In this document: one piece after another, positions 17,456 through 26,207 of the stretch
How the letters are laid out: the number at the start of each line of letters is the position of its first letter
Position numbering within the stretch: position 1 is the stretch's first letter
Source: G963720515 sp963720515
GTDB lineage: Bacteria > Actinomycetota > Thermoleophilia > Gaiellales > Gaiellaceae
Direction: 5' to 3'
Assembly (NCBI GenBank): GCA_963720515.1
Contig: OY970397.1
Location: 558,001 to 622,000 of the forward strand
Length of the DNA stretch: 64,000 nucleotides
Made by a program: the position numbers and the translations under genes
The notes under the pieces: generated by a model
Told to the model about the DNA's origin: nothing
The model's input: the letters and a program-made list of their open reading frames with translations, nothing else
The model's database searches: none

Positions 17456-17525
17456 AGCCTAGCGAGCGTGGGCGCACGTGTCCGTGCCCGGAAGTGCGCC
17501 GAGTGTGTGTCGATCGCTCCACAGG
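17456..17525 (+). repeat. Dispersed intergenic repeat, copy B (3' half)
   Basis: Contains the core with GGCGCAC (17471-17477) and GTGCGCC (17494-17500) intact around a 16-base loop whose sequence differs from copy A, and the tail CGATCGCTCCACAGG. The CAACC...GATGCTA 5' half is missing. It lies just upstream of the LuxR regulator's promoter. Confidence 0.7.
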
Positions 17526-17576
17526 GGCGGACGGGCGCGGTGACCGTCGGCCGGAACGGTTAGGCTCCGCGTGCCG

Positions 17577-18218
17577 ATGCGGGTGGTCATCTGCGACGAC
17601 TCGGTCCTCCTTCGGGAGGGCGTCGCCCGCATTCTCGAGGAGGCGGGGTTCGACGTCGTCGGCCAGGCCGGGAACGTCGACGAGCTGATGCTGAAGGTGC
17701 GGAGCTACTCGCCGGCGGTCGCGGTCGTGGACATCCGCATGCCGCCGACCCACACGGACGAGGGGCTCCGCGCCGCGAAGGACATCCGCGAGAAGTACCC
17801 GGACACGGGCGTCCTCGTCCTCTCGCAGTACATCGAGCCGGAGTACGCGATGGAGCTCCTCGCCGACAGCGCCGAGGGCGTCGGGTATCTCCTGAAGGAC
17901 CGGGTGTCGGACATCAACGAGTTCGCCGGGGCAGTGCGGCGGGTCGCGGAGGGCGGCTCCGCGCTCGACCCGACCGTCGTCTCGCAGCTCGTCGGGCGGC
18001 GGCGCGACGACCCCCTCGGCGACCTGACGCCGCGCGAGCGCGAGGTGCTCGGCCTCATGGCGGAGGGCCGGTCGAACGCCGGAATCGCCGAGCGGCTCGT
18101 CGTCACCGAGCGCGCCGTCGAGAAGCACGTGACGAGCATCTTCTCCAAGCTCCGGCTCGCCACCGCGCCCGAGGACCACCGCCGCGTGCTCGCGGTCCTC
18201 GCCTTCCTCGACAACTAG
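17577..18218 (+). CDS. LuxR/NarL-type response regulator
   Basis: 213 residues: receiver domain (VVICDDS, VAVVDIRMPP with the phosphoacceptor Asp, LSQYIE, YLLKDRV) and a C-terminal LuxR helix-turn-helix (LTPREREVLGLMAEGRSN...VTERAVEKHVTSIFSKL). It is the likely output of the kinase at 14.9 kb. ATG 17577 is preferred over GTG 17571 because TAGGCT (17561-17566) then lies ten bases upstream, matching the leaderless pattern. The PTHTDEG insertion after the phosphoacceptor is normal for this subfamily. Confidence 0.88.
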   Translation: MRVVICDDSVLLREGVARILEEAGFDVVGQAGNVDELMLKVRSYSPAVAVVDIRMPPTHTDEGLRAAKDIREKYPDTGVLVLSQYIEPEYAMELLADSAEGVGYLLKDRVSDINEFAGAVRRVAEGGSALDPTVVSQLVGRRRDDPLGDLTPREREVLGLMAEGRSNAGIAERLVVTERAVEKHVTSIFSKLRLATAPEDHRRVLAVLAFLDN

Positions 18219-18306
18219 GCGCTCGACGCGCGGTAGAGGTACCCGCACCGGAAGACGCCGGGTGGCCTCATTCCCGGCAACGCCGCACACTGCGAGGCTG
18301 CTCGAC

Positions 18307-18438
18307 ATGACCCGCACCCTCCTCCTCTCACTCCTGGTCGTCGCCGTTCTCCTCCTCGCGGTCGGCGGCTGGACGGTTCGCGGCATCCGCTGGACGCTCG
18401 CGACGCCGAGCCGGATGCGCCTCGCGCCGGCCGCGTAA
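18307..18438 (+). CDS. Small single-pass membrane protein (43 aa)
   Basis: 43 codons from ATG to TAA. A hydrophobic stretch rich in Leu and Val (residues 4-22) is followed by a short basic tail (WTVRGIRWTLATPSRMR). No homologue recognised. A perfect hairpin about 20 bases after the stop supports a real transcript. Coding status is inferred from the TM-like composition only. Confidence 0.4.
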   Translation: MTRTLLLSLLVVAVLLLAVGGWTVRGIRWTLATPSRMRLAPAA

Positions 18439-18457
18439 GAAGCCTCCCTCCCGGCTC

Positions 18458-18482
18458 ACGAGCCGCCCTTTCGGCGGCTCGT
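18458..18482 (+). terminator. Perfect hairpin terminator candidate
   Basis: ACGAGCCGCC (18458-18467) pairs with GGCGGCTCGT (18473-18482) around CTTTC. No T-tract. It follows the small membrane ORF and precedes the MFS gene. Confidence 0.5.
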
Positions 18483-18559
18483 CGGCGTGCGGGTAGCCGC
18501 ACCACGATTCGGAGGCTCGCCGCATTCCCGCGCGAGGCCGGGTCCGGGAGCCTTGGGGC

Positions 18560-19813
18560 ATGCAGACGCAGCTCAACTGCCGCGAGCTCGGCCGACTCGT
18601 CCGCAGGCTGTCGCTCCCGACGTTCGGCCTGGCGCTCGCGGTCGCCGTCCTGACGACCTACGCGCCGGTGCTTCTCGGCCGTGCGACGGACTCGGGCGCG
18701 GCGATCGGCATCGCGATCGGCGCCGAGGGCGCGTTCGCGCTCTTCCTCCCGGTGCTCGTCGGGTCGCTCTCCGACCGGACGCAGACACGCCTCGGGCGGC
18801 GCCTGCCGTACGCGCTCTTCGCGACGCCACTCCTCGTCCTCCCGCTCGCCCTCCTCCCGTTCTCCGGCTCCTACGCCGGGACGGTCGCGCTCGTGTCGCT
18901 CTTCTACGTCGGCTACTTCATCTACTACCCGCCCTACCAGGCGCTCTTCGCGGATCTCATCCCCTCGAGCTATGCGGGCCGCGCGCAGGGCGCACAGGGC
19001 GTTGCCCGCGGCCTCGGCCTCGGCGCCGCGCTCGTCGGCGGCGGGCTGCTGCTCTCCGTCTGGGCGCCGCTCCCGTTCCTCCTCGCGGGCGCGGCCGTGA
19101 TCCTCACGACGGCGGCGCTCGTCCGCGGCGTCCCGGTCGACTCGAAGCCGGTCGAGCACGTGCCCGGTCCCAAGGTCGCGCGCCTGCTCCGCGAACGAGC
19201 AGACCTTCGGGCGTTTGCCGTCGCAAACGCCCTATGGGAGTTCTCGTTCATGGGCCTCCGGACGTTCATCGTCCTCTACGTCGTCCAGGGCCTCGGTCGC
19301 TCGATGACGACCGCGACTGCCGTGATCGGCGTCGTCGCGGTCTCGTACGTCGCCGCCGCCGCGGTCAGTGGACGGCTCGCCGACCGCGTCGGCGTGCTGC
19401 GCCTCCTGCGCGGCGCCATCTGGGTGTACGGCGCCGGGCTCCTCTTCGCGGCGACCGTGTCGTCGGTCGCGCCCCTCCTGGCCGTGCTCCCGATCGTCGC
19501 GCTCGCCGGCGCCGTGCTGATGACGCTCCCGTACGGTCTCCTCATGCAGCTCACGCCGGCCGGCTCCGAGGGCTCGGTGGCCGGCCTCTTCAACCTCTCC
19601 CGGGCCGTCGGGATCGTCCTCGGCCCGATTGCCGTCGGCGTCGCGATCGACCTCGCCGGGCCGTTCTTCCCGGCGACGCACGGCTACGGCGCGATGTGGC
19701 TTGCGATCGGCATCCCGATCGTCCTTTCGCTCGCCTTCCTCCCGGCACGCGCCGAGACCGAGCCGGAAGCCGTCCAGACTCCTGTCCCGGCCCTTCGCCC
19801 AGCCGCGAGGTAA
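18560..19813 (+). CDS. MFS transporter, sugar-carrier (SLC45/GPH) like
   Basis: 417 residues, 12 predicted transmembrane segments. The loop between TM2 and TM3 reads GSLSDRTQTRLGRRLPY, the form seen in sucrose/glycoside carriers, and a similar loop (GRLADRVGVLRLLRG) occurs in the second half. It probably moves a sugar or related small solute across the inner membrane; substrate unknown. It stands alone and is followed by a hairpin with a short T-run. Confidence 0.8.
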   Translation: MQTQLNCRELGRLVRRLSLPTFGLALAVAVLTTYAPVLLGRATDSGAAIGIAIGAEGAFALFLPVLVGSLSDRTQTRLGRRLPYALFATPLLVLPLALLPFSGSYAGTVALVSLFYVGYFIYYPPYQALFADLIPSSYAGRAQGAQGVARGLGLGAALVGGGLLLSVWAPLPFLLAGAAVILTTAALVRGVPVDSKPVEHVPGPKVARLLRERADLRAFAVANALWEFSFMGLRTFIVLYVVQGLGRSMTTATAVIGVVAVSYVAAAAVSGRLADRVGVLRLLRGAIWVYGAGLLFAATVSSVAPLLAVLPIVALAGAVLMTLPYGLLMQLTPAGSEGSVAGLFNLSRAVGIVLGPIAVGVAIDLAGPFFPATHGYGAMWLAIGIPIVLSLAFLPARAETEPEAVQTPVPALRPAAR

Positions 19814-19836
19814 CGCGGTCCGGTCACGACACCAAC

Positions 19837-19871
19837 AGGCCCGGTCTCGTGGAGCGCGGGGCCGGGCCTTT
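19837..19871 (+). terminator. Intrinsic terminator after MFS gene
   Basis: AGGCCCGG (19837-19844) pairs with CCGGGCCT (19862-19869) and is followed by TTT. It lies 24 bases after the MFS stop. Confidence 0.6.
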
Positions 19872-19876
19872 CCGCG

Positions 19877-20065
19877 CTAGTTAGCCGACTCTTCTTCGTT
19901 CCATGCGACAACCTCGGCGGCGTCGTCGCCCAGGATCGAGCCGGGATCGCTGACGCCGACCGGCGGCCCCTCGGATCCGGACCCGGGCGGCACGCCCGCG
20001 CCGTGGTGCGAGGTGGTCGGGCTCTCGCCGACGCCGCGCTTCCAGAACCAATCGAGTAATCCCAC
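19877..20065 (-). CDS. Small hypothetical protein (62 aa)
   Basis: Starts GTG-GGA-TTA with an amphipathic tip (MGLLDWFWKRG), then a Gly/Pro/Ser-rich middle and an acidic tail (DDAAEVVAWNEEESAN). No domain recognised. TAGAGT at 20079-20074 is eight bases upstream of the start, which fits a leaderless transcript and is the main support for coding. Confidence 0.5.
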   Translation of the reverse strand: MGLLDWFWKRGVGESPTTSHHGAGVPPGSGSEGPPVGVSDPGSILGDDAAEVVAWNEEESAN

Positions 20066-20109
20066 GGCACGAGACTCTACCGCGGCCGATGTCCTTACTC
20101 ACGCCCGTG

Positions 20110-20220
20110 CGCGTCTGATGAGGGCTCCCAGCCCACCCCCAACCAGCCACGATGCTAACGGCGAAACGCGCACGTGTCTGTCACGGAAGTGCGCCGAATG
20201 TGTGCCGATTGCTCCACAGG
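20110..20220 (+). repeat. Dispersed intergenic repeat, copy C (full length)
   Basis: GCGTCTGATGAGGGCTCCCA opening, AACCAGCCACGATGCTAA middle, core GTGTCTGTCACGGAAGTGCGCC and tail CCGATTGCTCCACAGG. GCGCAC and GTGCGC pair. It begins 11 bases past the dnaE2 stop on the minus strand. Confidence 0.8.
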
Positions 20221-20230
20221 CGGTCGGGGG

Positions 20231-23200
20231 TCAGCGGTGGCCGAAGTGGTGCGCGCCGGGGAGGGCGGCGCCGACCTCGAGCTCGCCTGCCGCCTCGCGG
20301 GCGAGCGGGGCGAGCGTCTCGATCTCCTCCACGAGGACGTTCATGTTCCGCTCGACGCGCTCGAAGCGGCCGCGTGCGAGGAGCAGCGGCTCGCCCCGGA
20401 TGAGCGCCCGGAAGCGCTCGTACACCGGCGGCGGGACGATCAGGTTCACCTGGCCCTCCTCGTCCTCGAGCAGCATGAACACGATGCCGTTCGCCGTGGA
20501 CGGGCGCTGGCGCGCGATCACGAGGCCGGCCACCGCGACCCGTGAGCGGTTGGCGAGCGTTGGCAGCTCGGAGCTCCGCACGATCTCCGGCGGGAGGTGC
20601 GGGCGTAGGAGGTCGAGCGGGTGGACGCCGACCGAGAGGCTTGTCGTCCGGTAGTCGGCGAGCATCGTCTCCCACCGCGTCTGCTCCGGCAGGTCGGGGA
20701 TCTCCGTCTGCGGCTCGAGCGGAAGTGCGAGCTGGCGCTCGGCGCCGCCCTGCCCGGCCGAGACCGACCGGGGCGCAAGGCCGAGGCGCCAGAGGAGCTG
20801 GCGGCGCGGCCAGCCGAACGAGTCGCACGCGCCGGAGACGACGAGCTGCTCGAGCCCCGGCCGGTCGAGCGGCGCCCGTTGCGCCAGGTCGCGGACGCCG
20901 GCGAATCGGCCGCCCCGCTCCCGCTCGGCCACGAGCGCCTCGGCCGGCTCCGAGCTCACGCCGCGGACGTACGCGAGCCCGACCCGCACCGCGTCGCCTT
21001 CGATCACGCACCGGGCCTGCGAGCGCTGCACGTCCGGCGGGCGCACCTCGACACCCCGGTGCTGCGCGTCCCGGACGAGGCTCGCCGGCGGGTAGAAGCC
21101 CATCGGCTGCGCGTTCAGGAGCGCGCACAGGAACTCCGCCGGATAGCGGCGGCGCAGCCACGCGGACTGGTACGCGAGGAGCGCGAAGGCGGCGGCGTGC
21201 GACTTCGGGAAGCCGAACGACGCGAACCCGCCGATCTTCTCGAAGACGAGCTCGGCCGTCTCGCGCGGGACGCCGCGGCCGATCGAGCCGGCGATGAACC
21301 GCTCGCGGTACGCCTCGATCGCGGCCTCGCTTCGCTTGCGGCTCATCGCGCGCCTGAGCCCCTCGGCCTCCCCCACGCTGAACCCGGCGAGCGCGACCGC
21401 GACGTCGAGCACCTGTTCCTGGAAGATGATCGCGCCGAGCGTGTCGCGCAGCGGCTCGGCGAGAAGCGGGTGGTCGGCCGGCGCCACGTAGTCCGGGTCG
21501 CGGCGGAGCTTCTCGCGCCGGTCGACGTACGGGTGCACGGCCTTGCCCTGGATCGGCCCGGGCCGGACGAGCGCCACCTGCACGGTCAGGTCGTCGAGGT
21601 TCTCCGGGCGCGTGCGGAGGAGGCTCTGCATCTGTGCGCGGCTCTCGATCTGGAAGAGGCCGACCGTGTCCGCGGCCTGGATCTCCGCGTAGACGTCCGG
21701 GTCGTCGAGCGGGATGCGCGACAGGTCGATCGTCTCGCCGCGCAGGCGGACGATCTGATCCACGCATTCCTCGACCGCCGACAGCATTCCGAGGCCGAGC
21801 AGGTCGATCTTGAGGAAGCCCGCGTCGGCGCACGAGTCCTTGTCCCACTGACAGAGCTGGCGCCCCTCCATTGCGGCCGGCTCGATGGGGACGAGCTCAC
21901 AGAGCGGCCGCGTCGAGATGACCATGCCGCCCGGGTGCTGGGAGAGGTGGCGCGGCAGGCCCGCGATCTCGGTGCAGAGCTCGGCGAACGCGCGCCAGCG
22001 CGGCGAGCGGCGGCGGCGCTCGGCCTCGGGCAGGAGCGCGAGCTCCTCCGCGACCCGCGCCGCGTTCCAGCCGTCCGAGACGCGGGCCAGGCGTTCGAGC
22101 TCGGCAGGTGGCAGCCCGAGCGCCTTGCCGACGTCGCGGATCGCGCCGCGCGACCGGTACGTGGCGAAGCTCGCGACGAGCGCCGAGTGCTCCCGGCCGT
22201 ACTTCTCGCAGACGGCGACGATGAGCTTCTCGCGGATGTCACGGGGGAAGTCGAGGTCGATGTCTGGGACGGAGACGAGCTCGCGGTTCAGGAAGCGACC
22301 GAGCGAGAGCCCCGACTCGACCGGATCCACGTGCGAGAGGCCGGTGAGATAGCAGACGATCGAGCCGACCGAGCTCCCCCGGCCGCGCCCCGGCGGGAGG
22401 AGATGGCGCGGCGAGCCGGGCCCGCGCACCTCGGCGGCGACGTCCCGCGCGAGCTCGAGCACCTCCCAGTGGAGGAGGAAGAAGCCGGAGAGGCCGAGCT
22501 CGGCGATCAGGGCGAGCTCCTCCCGGAGGCGCGCGTCGGCCCGGTCGCGGTGGGCGCGCCTCGCGGTCGCGTAGCGCTCGTCGAAGGCCGCGCGGGTGAC
22601 GCGGGCGAGCTGGACGTCCGCCGGGTCGGCACGGTCGGAGAAGTCCGGGTAGCGGTAGCCGAGCTCCTCCGTCAGGTCGAACTCGAGCCGCTCGGCGATC
22701 TCGGCGCTCCGGGCGACGGCGTCCCGGTCGCCGGGCCAGCGCGCCACCACCTCCTCGGCCGGGAGGAGTGCGAACTCGCCGTTGCCGCGCCGCTCCGGCT
22801 CGCAGCCCTCGAGGGACGTCCGGTGCTTGATCGCGACGAGGACGTCCTGGAGGCGGACGCGCGACTCGGCGTGTGCGTGGACGTCGCCCGTCACGACCGT
22901 GTGCAGCCCGAGCTCTTCCGCCAGGGAGTGGAGCGCCGCGTTGCGCCGGGCGTCCCCGCGGGCGAGGGGGCGCTGGAGCTCGACGTAGAAGCGGTCGGGG
23001 CCGAACGCCCGGGCGAGGCGGGCGGCGCCGTTCGGGTTGCGGACGGCGAGTCCGTGGCGCGCGCAGCCGGACAGGCAGACGAGGCCCTCGTTCAGCTCCT
23101 CGAGGCGGGTCCTGGTCGAGACGCGGGTCGAGCCGGGTGCCCGAGTGCGCCTCGGTGAGGAGGCGGCAGAGATTCGCGTAGCCGCGCGTCGACTCGACGA

Positions 23201-23435
23201 GGAGCGTGACGTGGGAGTCGCAGCCGAGCGTGACCTCCGCGCCCGTGATCGCCCGGACGCCGAACGCCTTCGCCGCATGCGCGAACTCGAGCGACCCGTA
23301 GACGCCGTCGTGATCGGTGAGCGCGAGCGCGGGGTAGCCGAGCTCCGCCGCTGCGAGGACGAGCTCCTCCGGCCGCGACGCCCCGTCCAGGAACGAGTAG
23401 GCGCTGTGGCAGTGGAGCTCGACGTATGGCGTCAC
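20231..23435 (-). CDS. dnaE2: Error-prone DNA polymerase III alpha subunit DnaE2 (one apparent frameshift)
   Basis: SOS-induced replicative-type polymerase for translesion synthesis. The N-terminal PHP domain (VELHCHSAYSFLDGAS, TDHDGVYG) runs to about 23150; the reading then continues in the next frame (RLEELNEGLVCLSGCARHG). The catalytic core (PDIDLDFPRDIREK, FQEQVLD) and a C-terminal OB fold follow. Removing one base near 23.13 kb restores 1067 residues, the normal length, so a sequence error is likelier than a pseudogene. GTG start; TACGTT (23447-23442) is six bases upstream and lies inside a LexA-type box. Confidence 0.85.
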
Positions 23436-23440
23436 AGTAC

Positions 23441-23452
23441 GAACGTATGTTC
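23441..23452 (-). promoter_or_regulatory. LexA (SOS) box at dnaE2
   Basis: GAACATACGTTC on the coding strand fits the Gram-positive/actinobacterial SOS box GAAC-N4-GTTC. It ends six bases before the dnaE2 GTG and contains the probable -10 TACGTT, so LexA binding would block the promoter directly. Confidence 0.8.
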
Positions 23453-23502
23453 CCTCTCCTTCGCCTCCGCGTCAACCTCGGCCGGCTGGTTAGAGTCGCC
23501 GC

Positions 23503-24366
23503 ATGGAGCCGGCGATCGTTCTTCCGGGCGAGGGTGAGCTGATCACCGACCGGCCCGGCCGGCGGCTCGAGATCCTCTGCGCCTTCCCCGGGCTGTGCGT
23601 GACCCTCATGACGTACGCCGGCGGCGAGGAGGGCGCCGACCTCCACGTCCATCGCCGGCATACCGACTCGTTCTACGCCCTCGGCGGCACGGTCACGGTT
23701 CCACTCGGGCCGGGCGGCACCGAGGTCGTCCAGGCGACGGCCGGCACGCTCGTCTCCGCCCCGCCGAACGTCGTGCACGGATTCCGAAACGACGGGCCCG
23801 ACACGATGCGCGTCATCAACGTCCACGCCCCGGACGGCGGCTTCGCCGAGATGCTGCGCGGCGCGCGAGACGGAGATCCGGGGCGCCCGTGGGACTCGTT
23901 CGACCCGCCCGAGGACGGCGGCCGGCCGGTCACCGACGGGCTCGTCAGCGGCCCAGGCGAGGGCGAGCTCCTGCGGGCGGGTCCGAGCGAGCTCCGCTTC
24001 AAGGCGCAGGCGACGAACGGCGACGGCGCGCTCACGCTCACCGAGATGACGGTCGCGCCGGGATTCCCCGGCCCGCCGCTCCACACCCACTCGGGCTTCA
24101 CGGACGGCTTCTATGTCGTCGAGGGCACGCTCGAGCTCCGCATCGGCGAGGACACGGTCGAGGCTCGGCCGGGGACGTTCGCGGCCCTCCCGCCGGGCAC
24201 GCCGCACACGTTCGCCAACCCGGGCCCGGAGCCGGCTCGCGTGGTGAACGTGATGGCGCCCGCAGGCTTCGAGGGCTACATCAAGGAGCTCTGGTCCTCC
24301 GGCGAGTTGCCGACACCGGACGTGGCGATGGAGATCGCCTCGCGCTACGACATCACGGTCGTCTAG
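23503..24366 (+). CDS. Bicupin protein
   Basis: 287 residues forming two cupin barrels (about 20-120 and 155-265), each with the HxH...H-type motif: DLHVHRRHTDSFYALGG and, in the second, PLHTHSGFTDGFYVVEG with PGTPHTFANPG. Probably a metal-binding dioxygenase, isomerase or small-molecule sensor; substrate unknown. TAGAGT (23491-23496) is six bases before the ATG. It lies between dnaE2 and imuB but on the opposite strand and so is probably not part of the SOS unit. Confidence 0.75.
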   Translation: MEPAIVLPGEGELITDRPGRRLEILCAFPGLCVTLMTYAGGEEGADLHVHRRHTDSFYALGGTVTVPLGPGGTEVVQATAGTLVSAPPNVVHGFRNDGPDTMRVINVHAPDGGFAEMLRGARDGDPGRPWDSFDPPEDGGRPVTDGLVSGPGEGELLRAGPSELRFKAQATNGDGALTLTEMTVAPGFPGPPLHTHSGFTDGFYVVEGTLELRIGEDTVEARPGTFAALPPGTPHTFANPGPEPARVVNVMAPAGFEGYIKELWSSGELPTPDVAMEIASRYDITVV

Positions 24367-24367
24367 C

Positions 24368-24604
24368 TCACGCCCGCTGCGTGTACCACCCCCCTCGCTC
24401 CTCGTCCTGGAAGACGACGGCATTCTGGCCGCTCTCGAGCACGACGTCGAAGTAGCGGCGGCTGACCGGCGCCTCCGTCCACCACCGGTCGACGACCCGC
24501 CATTCCTCGCGGACGCGGGTGACCGCCAGGCGGTTCACGCTCACCGGCTCGCCCCCACGGCCGACGCCCCGCGTGACGACGAGCGCGCGCTGAGGCTCGT
24601 TCAG
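24368..24604 (-). CDS. DUF6504-like protein encoded after imuB
   Basis: About 78 residues. The core VREEWRVVDRWWTEAPVSRRYFDVVLE, with an aromatic, basic beta pattern ending ERGGWYTQRA, resembles small DUF6504-type proteins found beside imuB/dnaE2 in actinobacteria; function unknown. The start is unclear. An in-frame CTG at 24604 overlaps the imuB TGA as CTGA, like rluD after lspA. Later GTG codons in the VSVN region would give a shorter protein. Confidence 0.6.
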   Translation of the reverse strand: MNEPQRALVVTRGVGRGGEPVSVNRLAVTRVREEWRVVDRWWTEAPVSRRYFDVVLESGQNAVVFQDEERGGWYTQRA

Positions 24605-25791
24605 TCGTCGCGCGGAACGAGGATCGCCCGGCTTTCCGGGATCCGCGACCATGGCGCCACCTCCACCACCGTGCACACCGCGTCGAGGCCGGCGCCGAGC
24701 CGTGCCTGCTGGAGACCGTCCCGGAGGCGCTCCCGGAGACGGCTGCCGCGTGGACGGACGAGCTCGGACTGCGCCCCCACCGAGTCGGCCAGCTCGCCGA
24801 GCTCGAGCCGGAGGGCCACCACGGGCGCCGTCAGCTCGGCCAGCTTCGGCTCGAGGGCGATGCGGAGGCGCTTCGGCTCCGCGGTCGGCTCGCGGAACGT
24901 GAGCGATCGGCGCCAGGAGCCGCCGCCGACGAGGCGGGCCGAGATCGCGACGCGGCGCGGGGCCCGCCCGCCCCGCTCCGGCCGTGCGAGCAGCCGGTCG
25001 ACGAGCGCCGAGAGCGCCCGGCCGAGCGTCAGCTCGTTCCCGATCGCCTCCGGAAACTCGAGCTCCTCCGCGATCTCCCCGGGCGGCGTCCTCCCGGAGA
25101 CGCGGCCGCCGTCGGCGCCGCTGACGATGCGCCAGGCCTCGGCGCCGTCAGCCCCCAGCCGGTCGGCGACCGCGGCCCCTGGAAGCCTTGCGAGCTCGCC
25201 CAGGCGCCGGATCCCGAGCTCGGAGAGATCGCGGCGTCGGTCGGGCATCAGGGAGAGGAGGTCGAGCGGGAGCGGCTCGAGGAAGAGGGCGCTCTCGTCG
25301 TCGTCCACGACCAGGATCCGGTGCGGCGGCGCGACGCTGGCCGCGGCGAGCGCGATGAACCGCCGTGTCCCGGCCCCGACCCGGGCCTCCCACTCGGGCT
25401 CGACCGCGTCGAGGGCGCGGCGCAGCGCCGCCTGGAGTCCCCCGGCGAGCCGCTCGATCCCGTCCGTGTCGAAGACCGCGCACCCGGGGCGTACGGGCTC
25501 GACCGCGAGACCTGCATCCTCGAGGCGGCGCAGGACGCGCTCCCAGGCTTCCTCGACGGCGGCGGGGTCCTGCTCGACGACGACGAGATCCGGGCAGAGG
25601 GCAAGCGCCTCGGAGAGCCGCATCCCCGCGCGCACGCCCTCGGCCTCGGCGGCCGCCGTGCACGGCCCCACGTGCGGCCTCCCGCCGGGATCGGGCGCCA
25701 GCGCAACCGCGCGGGAACGCAGTTCCGGCCGTCCCAGCAGCGCCGCTCGGAGCGAGAACACGGGGATGGCGAGACAAGCGATCACGAACAT
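24601..25791 (-). CDS. imuB: Y-family DNA polymerase-like mutagenesis protein ImuB
   Basis: 396 residues. It has the Y-polymerase order: FVIACLAIPVFSLRAALL, a palm (CAVFDTDGIERLAGG), helix-hairpin-helix region (LSELGIRRLGELARLPGAAVADRLG) and a little-finger domain. The acidic catalytic residues of true Y polymerases are not evident (the first Asp is replaced in IACLAIP), which matches ImuB, a non-catalytic partner recruiting DnaE2 to the clamp. The ATG lies inside the proximal LexA box. No imuA' gene is visible. Confidence 0.8.
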   Translation of the reverse strand: MFVIACLAIPVFSLRAALLGRPELRSRAVALAPDPGGRPHVGPCTAAAEAEGVRAGMRLSEALALCPDLVVVEQDPAAVEEAWERVLRRLEDAGLAVEPVRPGCAVFDTDGIERLAGGLQAALRRALDAVEPEWEARVGAGTRRFIALAAASVAPPHRILVVDDDESALFLEPLPLDLLSLMPDRRRDLSELGIRRLGELARLPGAAVADRLGADGAEAWRIVSGADGGRVSGRTPPGEIAEELEFPEAIGNELTLGRALSALVDRLLARPERGGRAPRRVAISARLVGGGSWRRSLTFREPTAEPKRLRIALEPKLAELTAPVVALRLELGELADSVGAQSELVRPRGSRLRERLRDGLQQARLGAGLDAVCTVVEVAPWSRIPESRAILVPRDD

Positions 25792-25797
25792 ACGTTC
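25786..25797 (-). promoter_or_regulatory. LexA (SOS) box 1 at imuB, overlapping the start codon
   Basis: GAACATACGTTC on the plus strand; the imuB ATG (25791-25789) is inside it. On the plus strand it is identical to the dnaE2 box as read on the minus strand. Confidence 0.75.
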
Positions 25798-25804
25798 TAT
25801 CAGC

Positions 25805-25816
25805 GAACGTGTGTTC
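25805..25816 (-). promoter_or_regulatory. LexA (SOS) box 2 at imuB
   Basis: GAACGTGTGTTC, a second GAAC-N4-GTTC site 19 bases upstream of box 1 (start to start). The spacing of nearly two helical turns allows two LexA dimers side by side on one face. Confidence 0.75.
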
Positions 25817-25865
25817 CTGCAAGTGGCCTTTCGGGCCGTGGCCGGACACGTCCTGCGCGTGCCGG

Positions 25866-26156
25866 CTAACTGTGCGCCGTGACCTCGCCGACCGTGATCG
25901 TCGGCGCCGGCACCGCCTCGGCGAACCCGGCGTCCCGCACCCACGCCGCGGAGACCCGGCTCGAATCGGCGGCCTGCTCCCACGTGTCGAAGAGGCTGAC
26001 GGAGATCGTCGTGCCGTCGCCCGAGTCGATGAGGTAGTACCCGCGGAAGCCGTCGAGCTTCCGGAGCTGCGGAACCAGGCCCTCGCCGACCTTGCGGTGC
26101 AGCTCGTCGTTCACGTCCGGGTCGATGCCCTCGTACCGTCGGATCGTGGCGTGCAT
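25866..26156 (-). CDS. Antibiotic biosynthesis monooxygenase (ABM)-like small protein
   Basis: 96 residues of ferredoxin-like alpha/beta barrel pattern: MHATIRRYEGID opening, FRGYYLIDSGDGTTISVSLFDTWE middle and an alpha-helical stretch ending in VGEV. Such proteins are often small cofactor-free oxygenases or heme/stress proteins; no catalytic residue is diagnostic. ATG 26156 is chosen because GGGAGG lies about seven bases upstream, and a TAGAGT box (26200-26195) gives a normal leader. This is one of the few genes here with a clear ribosome binding site. Confidence 0.7.
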   Translation of the reverse strand: MHATIRRYEGIDPDVNDELHRKVGEGLVPQLRKLDGFRGYYLIDSGDGTTISVSLFDTWEQAADSSRVSAAWVRDAGFAEAVPAPTITVGEVTAHS

Positions 26157-26207
26157 CGGATCGCCTCCCATCGGCCGGCTGCTCGGTCGGACCGACTCTA
26201 GCGCCGG

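Noticed and set aside
20231..23435. dnaE2 as a pseudogene
   Set aside because: Only one frame change, all catalytic motifs intact, and the same kind of break occurs in essential genes such as pyrG and efp, so an error is likelier.
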